Shown: positions 44,794 to 56,154 of the stretch, one piece after another
How the letters are laid out: every line of letters begins with the position of its first letter
Numbering within the stretch: position 1 is the first letter of the stretch
Source of the DNA: Azotobacter salinestris
GTDB lineage: Bacteria; Pseudomonadota; Gammaproteobacteria; Pseudomonadales; Pseudomonadaceae
Direction of reading: 5' to 3'
Assembly (NCBI RefSeq): GCF_009363155.1
Contig: NZ_CP045302.1
Coordinates: forward strand, 4,199,001-4,263,000
Length of the DNA stretch: 64,000 bases
Made by a program: the position numbers and the translations under genes
Notes under the pieces: model-generated
Told to the model about the DNA's origin: nothing
What the model saw: the letters and a program-made list of their open reading frames with translations, nothing else
Databases searched by the model: none

Positions 44794-46084
44794 GAAAGAA
44801 GTCCAGCATGGCCTGGCTGTTGACTCGGTAGTTGAGGTTGCCGCAGTGCCCGCCGAACGGATAGAGCGTCAGCCGTTCGCCGAAGGTGCGGCGCAGGAAG
44901 GCGAGGTCGCCGGGGCCGAGGATGAGGTCGTCGGCATTGTGCATCACGGCGATCTTGCGGCTGCCGGCCAGGTATTCCTGCAGGACCTGCAGGCCGATCT
45001 GCTCGATCAGCTGGGACAGGCTGCCGCCGTTGTGGTGCAGGCGCCACTGGGGGATCAGCTGTTCGTCCAGGTAGCAGCCGAAGTTGCACTGCAGGGCGCG
45101 GATGAAGAAGGGCGCGAGCGGGGTGTCCTCCTCGACCGGGTAGTTCGGTGGCGTGATCAGCCCGCGGCGGTTGATGAGGTCCGAGGTATAGGCGATGTCG
45201 GCGGCGGCGAAGCGAAACACCGAGCCGATCAGCATGGCCATTTCCTCGTCCGTCAGGCGTTCCTTCGACTGCTGCAGGTCGTACAGCAGGGCCTCGTTGA
45301 GGTCGATGTAGCCGCGGCGCTGGAAGTAGCGGGTCAGCTTGCCGAGGATCAGCTCGTAGAAGGTCAGGTTGCCGGTGATGCCCGGAACATCGGTCTGTAC
45401 CAGGCGGTCGAGGTTGCGGATCGAGTTGTAGGGATTGACCGGCGGATTGAGCAGCAGCACGCGCTTGAAGCCGAAGCGCCCGCGGCTCTCGTCCAACTGG
45501 CTGACGAAGGCCGCGTGAAGGGCGCCGAGGCTGTAGCCGGTCAGGTGGTAGGCAGTGACCGGCAGATCCGCCTGCTGTGCCCGCACCGCCTCCATGACCC
45601 GGTACAGGTCGTCGGCATCCTCGCGGCTGAGGCCGGGCGTGGCGGCGCGCGAGGCGGCGGTCATAAAGTCGTAGCTGGTCGGCGAGGACAGCTGCACCAC
45701 ATGGAAGCCGGCGCCGTAGAACAGTCGTTTCAGGTGTTCGGTGAGACTGCTGGCATAGTGCGCACCGGTGCCGGAGATGATGAAGATCAGCGGTGCGGCA
45801 TGCGCCTGGCGGGCCAGTCGATAGCGCAGATCCCGCACCTGGCGCAGGTTGCCCGGCAGCGCGAACGGACGCTCCGGGTGCAGCGACAGGCTGTAGTCGT
45901 GCTGATCGATCTCGCTGTCGAGCGGCAGGGCGGGGCGCAGTTCCGGCGGCGTGGTGGCAATGGTAGCCTCGAAGGGGTTGTGCAGCGGAAAGCCGTAGCT
46001 CGCCGGGTCGATGTCGGCCGCCGACAGGCGACTGCAGAGCAGCAGGCCGCCGAGCAGAACGGCGATGGATGGCAGGCGGGGCAT
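44786..46084 (-). CDS. Secreted alpha/beta hydrolase-like protein coupled to the MlaA gene
   Basis: A 432-residue exported protein with signal peptide LPSIAVLLGGLLLCSRLSA. An alpha/beta hydrolase pattern is visible: LIFIISGTGAHYASSL (oxyanion strand), VTAYHLTGYSLGALHAAFVSQL (nucleophile elbow GYSLG with Ser) and a late His in PFGGHCGNL. The substrate is unknown. The pairing with an MlaA-type protein (8-base overlap) suggests a role in outer-membrane lipid turnover; this is inference. Start 46084 is chosen for the signal peptide. Confidence 0.82.
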   Translation of the reverse strand: MPRLPSIAVLLGGLLLCSRLSAADIDPASYGFPLHNPFEATIATTPPELRPALPLDSEIDQHDYSLSLHPERPFALPGNLRQVRDLRYRLARQAHAAPLIFIISGTGAHYASSLTEHLKRLFYGAGFHVVQLSSPTSYDFMTAASRAATPGLSREDADDLYRVMEAVRAQQADLPVTAYHLTGYSLGALHAAFVSQLDESRGRFGFKRVLLLNPPVNPYNSIRNLDRLVQTDVPGITGNLTFYELILGKLTRYFQRRGYIDLNEALLYDLQQSKERLTDEEMAMLIGSVFRFAAADIAYTSDLINRRGLITPPNYPVEEDTPLAPFFIRALQCNFGCYLDEQLIPQWRLHHNGGSLSQLIEQIGLQVLQEYLAGSRKIAVMHNADDLILGPGDLAFLRRTFGERLTLYPFGGHCGNLNYRVNSQAMLDFFRG

Positions 46085-46238
46085 GCAGGATCCAACCTCG
46101 TGGGTGAGCGGGCCATGGAACTGCTTGTAATGCAGGTAGGGTCCCGATGGAACCCCCGTGCGCCGAGCGGACGCAGGGGCGCTTGCTTCCGGGCCGCCGC
46201 TGGTTATGCTGGCGGGCATTTGCCCCCGGAGATCCCCC

Positions 46239-46595
46239 ATGTCCTCGCGCCTGCCCCTGATCGTCCTGCTGCTGTTCCTGCCGTTCTGGCTGGCGGCCAG
46301 CTACGGGTTGCGCTTCGCCCTGATGGAGGATGGCCAGTGGGTCGGCCTGTGTGTCGAGCAGGCGCAGCGCTGGGAATGCCAGTTGCGCGCCGGGCTGGGA
46401 CTGATGATCCATTTCCGCCTGCTGGCGTGGAGCGCCCTGGCCGCGGCGCTGGCTGCCTTCCTGCTGCCCGGGCGCGCCGGCTGGCGGCTGGCGCTCGCGG
46501 GCCTGTGCCTGGGGATTCCGGCGCTGGTGCTCTACACCGCCAGCCTGGCGGTATTCGCCGTGGTCATCGCCGGGCTACGTCTGGTTCGCCGCTGA
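46239..46595 (+). CDS. Small membrane protein, unknown function
   Basis: A 118-residue protein with three or four hydrophobic helices (LIVLLLFLPFWLAASYGL, a middle helix near LLAWSALAAALAAFLL and LALAGLCLGIPALVLYTASLAVFAVVIAGL). I recognise no domain. A CVEQAQRWEC segment puts two Cys in a loop. It converges with the GH17 gene and the two coding ends overlap by 21 bases. Confidence 0.72.
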   Translation: MSSRLPLIVLLLFLPFWLAASYGLRFALMEDGQWVGLCVEQAQRWECQLRAGLGLMIHFRLLAWSALAAALAAFLLPGRAGWRLALAGLCLGIPALVLYTASLAVFAVVIAGLRLVRR

Positions 46596-48176
46596 GGCGG
46601 CCTCTGCCGCCGCGGCGGCAGAGGCCGGGCTGCGCAGCCGCAGGCTGCGGCCGAGGGCGACCGCCAGCAGGAGGCTGACCAGCGCCCAGCCGAGCGCCTG
46701 CTGGTTGAGCAGGGTTTCTTGATACAGCTGCGGCAGGATGCCGGCTCCGATCAGCGCCAGCAGCAGGGCGATTTCCCGGCGCGGGCCGGCCGCCGGCCGG
46801 CAGCCATAGAGCAGCGCCGGCAACAGCAGGGCCGCGCTGGGAAAGCTGCGGTAGCGGGCATCGAACACCAGCGCCAGCATCATCACCGCTCCGGCGAAGC
46901 CGGCGGCGGCCAGCCACCAGCCGCCGCGCGCATCCAGCCAGGCGAGCAGCCGGATGCGAAAGCCCTCGCGGGCCGACAGCAGCAGCACGCCGTGGAGCAG
47001 CACGATCAGGTTCAGGCCGATCAGCAGGGCGGCCCACAGCCATTCACCGGGGTAGCGGCTGGTGATGCGTGCCAGTTCGCCCCACAACCCTATGCAGGCG
47101 CCGCCGAGCGCGGCCAGTGGCGGCAGCAGCAGGGCCGCGGCGGTGGAGGCCGGGCGGCCGGCGACGACCAGCGCGCCGGCCGCGATCAGCACGCCGATGC
47201 CCAGCCAGATCGGCCAGTGCGGCAGGTTGGAGATCGGACCGGCGAGGATGTGCTTGTCCTCGCGTTCGGCATCCAGCAATCCCCAGTAGCCGCCCACCGC
47301 ACCTTCGCTCTGGCGCTTCCAGGGTTGGTCGAAGGCCTCGATCAGGTTGTAGCGCCAGCCGTGCTGCTCGGCCATGGCGACGAAGCCGCGGACGAACAGC
47401 GCCTGGTTGACCCGGCTGGGCAGGGCGGTTTCCCGCTGGCGGCCCTCGCTGGGCCAGCCGGTCTCGCCGATCAGGATGTCCTTGGGGGCGAAGCGCTGGC
47501 CGAACTCCTGGCGGACGCGGGCGACCTGGGCGAGCGCCTGGTCGATTCCGCTCGGATCGTCCTCCCAGTAGGGGAGCAGATGGATGGTCAGGAAATCCAC
47601 TGCCGGGGCGACCTCCGGATGTTTCAGCCAGAACTCCCAGACGTCGGCATAGGTGACCGGCTGGTCGATGCTGTCCTTGACTCGCTCGATCAGCGAGGCC
47701 AGATGGGTGGCGGTGACCTCCTTGCGCAGCAGGGTCTCGTTGCCGACGATCACCGCCTCGACGATATCCGGGTTGGCCTTGGCCGCATCGATCAGCAGTG
47801 CGATTTCGGCCTCGGTATCCACCGGGTCGGGGCTCACCCAGGCGCCGAGCATCAGCTTGAGGCCGTGCTTGCGGGCCAGGGCGGGGAGTCCCTCCATGCC
47901 GGTCATGGAATAGGTGCGTACGCACTGGAAGCGTTCGGCGAGCAGCGCCAGATCGGCATCCATGCGCGCCTCGCGCAGCACGAACGGCTTGTCGAAGGGC
48001 GACTGGTCCTTGTCGAACGGGCTATAGGACACGCATTGCAGCTTGTGCGTGGGGCTGACTACGTCCGCCAGCATGACTGGCTGGCCGGCGCTGTACCAGA
48101 TGCCGCTCAGGGCCAGCAGGGCGAGAAGGGTGGCGAACAGGTAGGGCGGTAGCGGAAAGCGCGAGGTGGCAGGCAT
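46575..48176 (-). CDS. Membrane-anchored GH17 (beta-1,3-glucanase/glucan-synthesis-like) protein
   Basis: A 533-residue protein. One N-terminal membrane helix (LFATLLALLALSGIWYSAG) is followed by a glycoside hydrolase family 17-like domain at about 45-310. The acid/base Glu is in VIVGNETLLR and the nucleophile Glu in ILIGETGWPSEGRQ. About seven C-terminal membrane helices fill residues 325-515. Similar proteins act in beta-glucan synthesis or remodelling (NdvC-like) in proteobacteria. No glycosyltransferase partner is adjacent. The glucan role is inference from the family. Confidence 0.82.
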   Translation of the reverse strand: MPATSRFPLPPYLFATLLALLALSGIWYSAGQPVMLADVVSPTHKLQCVSYSPFDKDQSPFDKPFVLREARMDADLALLAERFQCVRTYSMTGMEGLPALARKHGLKLMLGAWVSPDPVDTEAEIALLIDAAKANPDIVEAVIVGNETLLRKEVTATHLASLIERVKDSIDQPVTYADVWEFWLKHPEVAPAVDFLTIHLLPYWEDDPSGIDQALAQVARVRQEFGQRFAPKDILIGETGWPSEGRQRETALPSRVNQALFVRGFVAMAEQHGWRYNLIEAFDQPWKRQSEGAVGGYWGLLDAEREDKHILAGPISNLPHWPIWLGIGVLIAAGALVVAGRPASTAAALLLPPLAALGGACIGLWGELARITSRYPGEWLWAALLIGLNLIVLLHGVLLLSAREGFRIRLLAWLDARGGWWLAAAGFAGAVMMLALVFDARYRSFPSAALLLPALLYGCRPAAGPRREIALLLALIGAGILPQLYQETLLNQQALGWALVSLLLAVALGRSLRLRSPASAAAAAEAASAANQT

Positions 48177-48257
48177 GGTTCGAGATCATCCGTCGGCCGA
48201 GCCGCGCATCTTAACCGCTCCCGGCCCGACATCGCACCGGCTTCAGGCGTGGCGATG

Positions 48258-48467
48258 CTACCAGAGGGATTGCGAACGCCCGTCCGGCTTGTCGCGGGCC
48301 CGTTCCAGACGTTGCCAGAGCTTCTCGTGAACATAGAACCCCACCGAGTTGCACAGGGGCTCGACCGCCGCCACCAGTCCGCCGACCGTTACGCTGCCGG
48401 TCAGTGCATAGGCAACGCCGAAAGCGATGCAGAAGTGCATCAGCGTGAAGGTCAGGGTCTTGAGCAT
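48258..48467 (-). CDS. DUF2061 family small membrane protein
   Basis: A 69-residue protein with two hydrophobic segments (LTFTLMHFCIAFGVAYALTG and VGGLVAAVEPLCNSVGFYVHEKLW). This is the DUF2061 pattern, where His and Glu/His residues recur (VEPLCNSVGFYVHEKLW). Function is unknown. In P. aeruginosa a similar gene lies close to the DUF485-actP pair, as here. Confidence 0.85.
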   Translation of the reverse strand: MLKTLTFTLMHFCIAFGVAYALTGSVTVGGLVAAVEPLCNSVGFYVHEKLWQRLERARDKPDGRSQSLW

Positions 48468-48783
48468 GGCACACCTCGCAGGCGGATCGCAGGCGGATCG
48501 TTCCTTGATGATTTCAGGATAACGAGCGGATGGATGGTGCGGAAATGGCCGCTTTGCATGGCGCCGATAGGCGCCGTCAATCCTGGGCGCGCCTTGCGCT
48601 GTCGCCGACGGCCGGCCGCTTCTGCCGGACCGTCCTTGCGGGCCCGGATACGGCTCTGGGACGGACTTCCCATCTCGCCTCCGAGCCGGGGAGACGACCG
48701 GCTAAGACTAAGGTCGTCTGTTGTCCGTTGGGGGGCGATCTAGAGTGTGCCTACCCCGCAATCCCGTGAGGACAATAAAAGAA
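48468..48783. promoter_or_regulatory. 316-bp control region upstream of DUF485-actP
   Basis: It lies between the divergent DUF2061 and DUF485 genes. It has a direct duplication of GCAGGCGGATC at about 48478-48499 and the imperfect dyad AGAC-taag-GTCGTCT at 48704-48718. No sigma-54 GG/GC element is evident. In pseudomonads actP genes are induced by CrbR/ErdR, so the operator should lie here, but I could not identify it. Confidence 0.4.
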
Positions 48784-49098
48784 ATGAACGACGACGGTAT
48801 CTACAAGCGGATCGGTGAGAATCCGCGCTTCAGAGAACTGGTGGCAAGGCGCGAGCGGTTCGCCTGGCTGCTTTCCTCCATCATGCTGGGCCTCTACTTC
48901 GCCTACATCCTGATCATCGCCTTCGTGCCGCAGGTGCTGGGCACCAAGCTCAGTGCCGACTCCGCCACCACCCTCGGCATGCCCGTCGGTATTGGCCTGA
49001 TCCTCCTCGCCTTCGTGCTCACCGGTGTCTACACCCACCGCGCCAACGGCGAGTTCGATCGTCTGAACCAGGAAGTGCTCGACGAGGTGCAGAAATGA
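48784..49098 (+). CDS. DUF485 membrane protein (YjcH-like), partner of ActP
   Basis: A 104-residue protein with two membrane helices ([22 protein letters not shown] and [25 protein letters not shown]) and the DUF485 motif [16 protein letters not shown]. In E. coli (yjcH-actP) and Pseudomonas it is always encoded just before the acetate permease. Its stop overlaps the actP start by four bases (ATGA). Probably an accessory subunit of the symporter. Confidence 0.93.
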   Translation: MNDDGIYKRIGENPRFRELVARRERFAWLLSSIMLGLYFAYILIIAFVPQVLGTKLSADSATTLGMPVGIGLILLAFVLTGVYTHRANGEFDRLNQEVLDEVQK

Positions 49099-50750
49099 TG
49101 AAGCGTTTCTTGACCGCTGCCGCCTTGATGGCAGCCTCCCCCCTGCTGATGGCCGACGCCCTGACCGGCGAGGTGCAGAAGCAGGCGACCAACTGGACCG
49201 CGATCATCATGTTCGTGGTCTTCATCTTCGCCACCATGGGCATCACCAAGTGGGCGGCCAAGCGCAACACCTCCACTTCCGACTACTACACCGCCGGCGG
49301 CAGCATCACCGGCTTCCAGAACGGCCTGGCGATCGCCGGTGACTTCATGTCCGCGGCGTCCTTCCTGGGTATTTCCGCCCTGGTGTTCACCTCCGGCTAC
49401 GACGGCCTGATCTACTCGATCGGCTTCCTGGTCGGCTGGCCGGTGATCCTCTTCCTGATGGCAGAGCGCCTGCGCAACCTCGGGAAGTTCACCTTCTCCG
49501 ACGTGGCCTCCTACCGCCTCGGGCAGACCCAGATCCGCGTCCTGTCGGCCTTCGGCTCGCTGATCGTGGTGGCCTTCTACCTGATCGCCCAGATGGTCGG
49601 TGCCGGCAAGCTGATCCAGCTGCTGTTCGGTCTGGACTACATGGTCGCCGTGGTGCTGGTCGGTGTGCTGATGGTCATGTACGTGCTGTTCGGCGGCATG
49701 CTGGCCACCACCTGGGTGCAGATCATCAAGGCGGTCCTGCTGCTCTCCGGTGCTACTTTCATGGCCATCATGGTGATGAAGCACGTGGGCTTCGACTTCG
49801 GCACCCTGTTCACCGAAGCAGTGAGCATCCATACCAAGGGCGCTGCCATCATGAGCCCCGGCGGTCTGGTTTCCGACCCGATCTCCGCGATCTCCCTGGG
49901 CCTGGCCCTGATGTTCGGTACCGCCGGCCTGCCGCACATCCTGATGCGCTTCTTCACCGTGAGTGATGCCAAGGAAGCCCGCAAGAGCGTGTTCTACGCC
50001 ACCGGCTTCATCGGCTACTTCTACATCCTGACCTTCATCATCGGCTTCGGCGCCATCCTGCTGGTCGGTACCAATCCGGAGTTCAAGGATGCGGCAGGCG
50101 CCATCGTCGGCGGCACCAACATGGTGGCCATCCACCTGGCCAGCGCCGTCGGCGGCAACCTGTTCCTCGGCTTCATCTCCGCCGTGGCCTTCGCCACCAT
50201 CCTCGCGGTGGTAGCCGGTCTGACCCTCGCTGGCGCCTCGGCCGTGTCTCACGACCTGTACGCCTGCGTGATCAAGCAGGGCAAGGCCAAGGAAGAGGAC
50301 GAGATGCGCGTGACTAAGATCACCACCCTGTCCCTGGGCGTCGTGGCGATCCTGCTCGGCATCATCTTCGAGAAGCAGAACATCGCCTTCATGGTGGGTC
50401 TGGCCTTCTCCGTCGCCGCCAGCTGCAACTTCCCGGTCCTGTTCCTCTCCATGTACTGGAAGGACCTGACCACCCGCGGTGCGCTGATCGGTGGTGCGCT
50501 GGGTCTGGGCGTCGCTCTGGTGCTGACCATCCTCAGCCCGACCGTCTGGGTCGACGTCCTGGGTAACGCCGAGGCGATCTTCCCCTACAAGTACCCGGCG
50601 CTGTTCTCCATGGTTGCAGCCTTCGTTGGCGTGTGGTTCTTCTCGATCACCGACAAGTCGAAGTCTGCCTCGGAAGAGCGTGAGCGCTTCCTGCCGCAGT
50701 TCGTCCGCTCGCAGACCGGTCTGGGAGCCAGTGGCGCAGTAGCCCACTGA
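49095..50750 (+). CDS. actP: Cation/acetate symporter ActP
   Basis: A 551-residue sodium:solute symporter family protein with about 13 membrane helices. An N-terminal cleavable signal ([18 protein letters not shown]) precedes the SSSF core: [34 protein letters not shown]-type helices, and [23 protein letters not shown]. It takes up acetate and other short acids. The operon with DUF485 is the classical target of the CrbS/CrbR (MxtR/ErdR) acetate system, and a matching sensor gene lies at 26.6-30.1 kb. A terminator follows. Confidence 0.95.
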   Translation: MMKRFLTAAALMAASPLLMADALTGEVQKQATNWTAIIMFVVFIFATMGITKWAAKRNTSTSDYYTAGGSITGFQNGLAIAGDFMSAASFLGISALVFTSGYDGLIYSIGFLVGWPVILFLMAERLRNLGKFTFSDVASYRLGQTQIRVLSAFGSLIVVAFYLIAQMVGAGKLIQLLFGLDYMVAVVLVGVLMVMYVLFGGMLATTWVQIIKAVLLLSGATFMAIMVMKHVGFDFGTLFTEAVSIHTKGAAIMSPGGLVSDPISAISLGLALMFGTAGLPHILMRFFTVSDAKEARKSVFYATGFIGYFYILTFIIGFGAILLVGTNPEFKDAAGAIVGGTNMVAIHLASAVGGNLFLGFISAVAFATILAVVAGLTLAGASAVSHDLYACVIKQGKAKEEDEMRVTKITTLSLGVVAILLGIIFEKQNIAFMVGLAFSVAASCNFPVLFLSMYWKDLTTRGALIGGALGLGVALVLTILSPTVWVDVLGNAEAIFPYKYPALFSMVAAFVGVWFFSITDKSKSASEERERFLPQFVRSQTGLGASGAVAH

Positions 50751-50770
50751 TCCTTCCTACGCAGGTCGGA

Positions 50771-50797
50771 AAGGCAGCCTTCGGGCTGCCTTTTTCA
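50771..50797 (+). terminator. Rho-independent terminator after actP
   Basis: AAGGCAGCC-TTCG-GGCTGCCTT is a stable UUCG tetraloop stem followed by TTTCATTT. Confidence 0.93.
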
Positions 50798-50994
50798 TTT
50801 CCGGAACGGCCCTGTCCGAAGCCGGGCGCCGACGGGCGATGCTAAAGTTGTTGCAACGAGTCGGGGCCGGGAAGAAAGATGACAGCGGGCCTGCTTCGGC
50901 TCGATCCTGCCCAGAGGCATCTTGCAATGGCATGAATTGCCGTCGTCTCTCGCGCAGTGCCTACATGCGCCAGCGGCCCGAGCGGGGAGCCTGC

Positions 50995-51357
50995 ATGCTG
51001 TATCGGTTGGCTGCGGATGCGCTGCTGGTGACGCATCTGCTGTTCATTCTCTTCGTGCTGCTGGGCGGCCTGCTGCTGCTGCGCTGGCGCGCTCTGGTCG
51101 CGGTGCACCTGCCGGCGCTGGCCTGGGGGGCGGCGACCGAGTTCTTCAGCCTGCCCTGTCCGCTGACCGACTGGGAGAACGCCCTGCTGCGGGCAGCCGG
51201 GGAGTCCGGCTACAGTGGCGGCTTCATCGAGCACTACCTGTGGCCGCTGATCTACCCGGGCGGCCTGACGCCGACGGTCCAATTCTGGCTGGGAGTCCTG
51301 GTGCTGCTGGTCAATGCGCCGGTCTATCTCTGGCTGCTGTTCGGGCGGCGGCGCTAG
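50995..51357 (+). CDS. DUF2784 family membrane protein
   Basis: A 120-residue protein with about four helices, matching DUF2784 (LAADALLVTHLLFILFVLLGGLL ... PCPLTDWENALLRAAGESGYSGGFIEHYLWPLIYP). Function unknown. ATG 50995 follows GGGGAG; an upstream in-frame start at 50839 adds unconserved residues. Its stop and the yheU stop share the palindrome CTAG at 51354-51357, so the two genes overlap tail to tail. Confidence 0.88.
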   Translation: MLYRLAADALLVTHLLFILFVLLGGLLLLRWRALVAVHLPALAWGAATEFFSLPCPLTDWENALLRAAGESGYSGGFIEHYLWPLIYPGGLTPTVQFWLGVLVLLVNAPVYLWLLFGRRR

Positions 51358-51581
51358 TCCAGCCACTCCTTCGGCACGTCCCGTTTCGCCATCAGCTGGC
51401 ACTGCTGGCTGTCCGGCTCGAAGAGGATCAGCGCCTCGCCGCGCTCCAGCGCCTGGCGGACGCGTTGCACGCGGGTTTCCAGCGGGGTTTCGTCGCCGTT
51501 GTCGGTACCTTCGCGGGTCACGAAGTCCTCGATCAGTCGGGTGAGGGTATCGGTCTCCAGCAGGTGGTGGGGGATGAGCAT
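51354..51581 (-). CDS. yheU: YheU family protein (UPF0270)
   Basis: A 75-residue acidic protein. It carries the family pattern MLIPHHLLETDTLTRLIEDFVTREGTD and RVQRVRQALERGEALILFEPDSQQC. Function is unknown. In P. aeruginosa it lies next to the hybrid kinase as here; the kinase ends 37 bases upstream on the same strand. Confidence 0.92.
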   Translation of the reverse strand: MLIPHHLLETDTLTRLIEDFVTREGTDNGDETPLETRVQRVRQALERGEALILFEPDSQQCQLMAKRDVPKEWLD

Positions 51582-51618
51582 GGGCGTACTCCAGGGCAGG
51601 GCGGGCGGATCGCCCGTC

Positions 51619-54363
<2,745 letters not shown>

Positions 54364-54773
54364 ACCCACTCCTCTGCTAGCAGGGCTTGTCATCTTGTTG
54401 TATTCCCGATTGCCGTGCCACCTGCGGGCACCCGGGGCAAGGGGCCGTCTGCAAGCAGGGTCATTTTCTGTGCGAAGACGGCAACGCGGCTCCGCCTGTC
54501 CCGACCGGGCCCGGCTCGGCTGCAAGCCGAGGGACGCGTCGGGCGCAGGGCCGCGTTGCCCATCGTTCTTGGGGGAATGACCAAACCGCGCTTCTCATAC
54601 GATCCACAGGGAGATGTGGATGCAACAAGCCTGCCGGGGCGAGCGCTGCTTGTCCCATGGCCAAACAGGACCCCTGCAACGCAGAAAACCTTGATGACGA
54701 GCCTGGCCGGCGCGAGTTTCTCGGTTGGGAATTCCGTCTCAAGAGGAGACTTTGCCCGGATGCGGCGAGCGCT
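54364..54773. other. 410-bp gap between peptidase and hybrid kinase genes
   Basis: The gap is GC-rich. It contains the inverted repeat ATCCACA-GGGAGA-TGTGGAT (54602-54621), related to the palindromes at 24474 and to the sequence at 34208. A 25-codon open frame reads from ATG 54617-54620 behind GGGAG. Neither frame shows a recognisable protein. The promoter of the kinase gene should lie near its right end. Confidence 0.4.
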
Positions 54774-55964
54774 TCAAGCGTTCGGTTCGTGCTTGAGCAG
54801 ACTGTCCACGGCCGGAACGCGCGTTTCGCTTTCCATCTGGGTCTCGTGTTCGAGCTGGCGGCTGAACCGTTTCAGGGAGTTGCTCTGCGGTCTGGCATCG
54901 CTGGCGAACACCGGCGGGCTGAGCAGATAGGCGCCGATCAGGCGGCTCAGCGCGGCCAGGCCGTCGAGGTGGGTGCGCTCGTAGCCATGGGTGGCATCGC
55001 AGCCGAAGGCCAGCAGCGCGGTGCGGATGTCGTGACCGGCGGCCACCGCCGACTGGGCATCGCTGTGGTAGTAGCGGAACAGGTCGCGGCGCACCGGAAT
55101 CGCGTGGTTTTCCGCCAGGCGCAGCAGGTGGCGCGTCAGGTGGTAGTCGTAGGGGCCGCCGGAGTCCTGCATGGCGACGGTCACCGACCGCTCGCAGGAC
55201 TGCTGGCCGGGAGCGACCGGCGCGATGTCGATGCCGACGAACTCACTGACGTCCCAGGGCAGCGCGGCGGCCGCGCCGGAGCCGGTTTCCTCGGTGATGG
55301 TGAACAGCGGATGGCAGTCGATCGGCGGCTCCTGGCCGCTGTCGAGCACGCTCTTCAGCGCGGCGAGCAGGGCGGCGGCGCCAGCCTTGTCGTCCAGGTG
55401 GCGGGCGCTGATGTGGCCGCTCTCGGTGAACTCCGGCAGCGGGTCGAAGGCGACGAAATCGCCGACCTCCACCCCCAGGGCCAGTGTATCGGCCTGGCTG
55501 GCGGTCATGGCGTCGAGGCGCAGCTCGACGTGGTCCCAGCTGATCGGCATCTGGTCGACCTGGGTGTTGAAGGTGTGCCCCGAGGCCAGCAGTGGCAGCA
55601 CGCTGCCGCGCAGCACGCCGTGGTCGCTGAACAGGCTGACCCGGCTGCCCTCGGCGAAGCGGCTCGACCAGCAGCCCACCGGTGCCAGACCGATGCGGCC
55701 GTTGGCGTGGATCTCGCGGACGATGGCGCCGATGGTGTCGAGATGCACCGCGAGCGCCCGGTCCGGGCTGTAGCGGCGGCCCTTGAGGGTCCCGCGGATG
55801 GTGCCGCGGCGGGTCAGCTCGAAGGGAATGCCGAGCTCCTTCAACTGCTCGGCGACGTAGCGCACGATGGTGTCGGTGAAGCCGGTCGGGCTGGGGATGG
55901 CGAGCATTTCCAGCAGCACGCGCTGCAGGTAGTCGAGATCGGGTTCGGGAAGGGGTCTGGACAT
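54774..55964 (-). CDS. M42-family peptidase of the NAGGN osmoprotectant cluster
   Basis: A 396-residue cytoplasmic metallopeptidase of the M42/M20-like type. Metal and catalytic motifs: ALAVHLDTIGAI (His/Asp), HLDDKAGAAALLAALKS (Asp bridging), ITEETGSGAAAALP (Glu pair), GIDIAPV (Asp) and HGYERTHLDGL (His). It is annotated in Pseudomonas as the peptidase of the N-acetylglutaminylglutamine amide system; whether it degrades or matures the dipeptide is unclear. It is third after asnO and ngg, with a 190-base gap containing a hairpin. Confidence 0.88.
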   Translation of the reverse strand: MSRPLPEPDLDYLQRVLLEMLAIPSPTGFTDTIVRYVAEQLKELGIPFELTRRGTIRGTLKGRRYSPDRALAVHLDTIGAIVREIHANGRIGLAPVGCWSSRFAEGSRVSLFSDHGVLRGSVLPLLASGHTFNTQVDQMPISWDHVELRLDAMTASQADTLALGVEVGDFVAFDPLPEFTESGHISARHLDDKAGAAALLAALKSVLDSGQEPPIDCHPLFTITEETGSGAAAALPWDVSEFVGIDIAPVAPGQQSCERSVTVAMQDSGGPYDYHLTRHLLRLAENHAIPVRRDLFRYYHSDAQSAVAAGHDIRTALLAFGCDATHGYERTHLDGLAALSRLIGAYLLSPPVFASDARPQSNSLKRFSRQLEHETQMESETRVPAVDSLLKHEPNA

Positions 55965-56113
55965 GGGGACTCCAAGGGCATGGTCTCGCATGGCGAGCGT
56001 CTGTTGCACGGAGGGCGCTCGGATACCTCGCTGGTCAAGACGGTGGCTGTGGCAAGCGGTCTCTCCACGCTTGGAGGGCGCGGGCCGCCGAAAGATCCGT
56101 GCCGCGCGAGGCC

Positions 56114-56138
56114 GGCGGAGCCCGCACGGGCTTCCGCC
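56114..56138. terminator. GC hairpin in the ngg-peptidase gap
   Basis: GGCGGAGCCCG and CGGGCTTCCGCC can pair with one bulged base. There is no T tract. It may attenuate or process the transcript between ngg and the peptidase. Confidence 0.35.
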
Positions 56139-56154
56139 GCAGGGCTGTCCCTGC

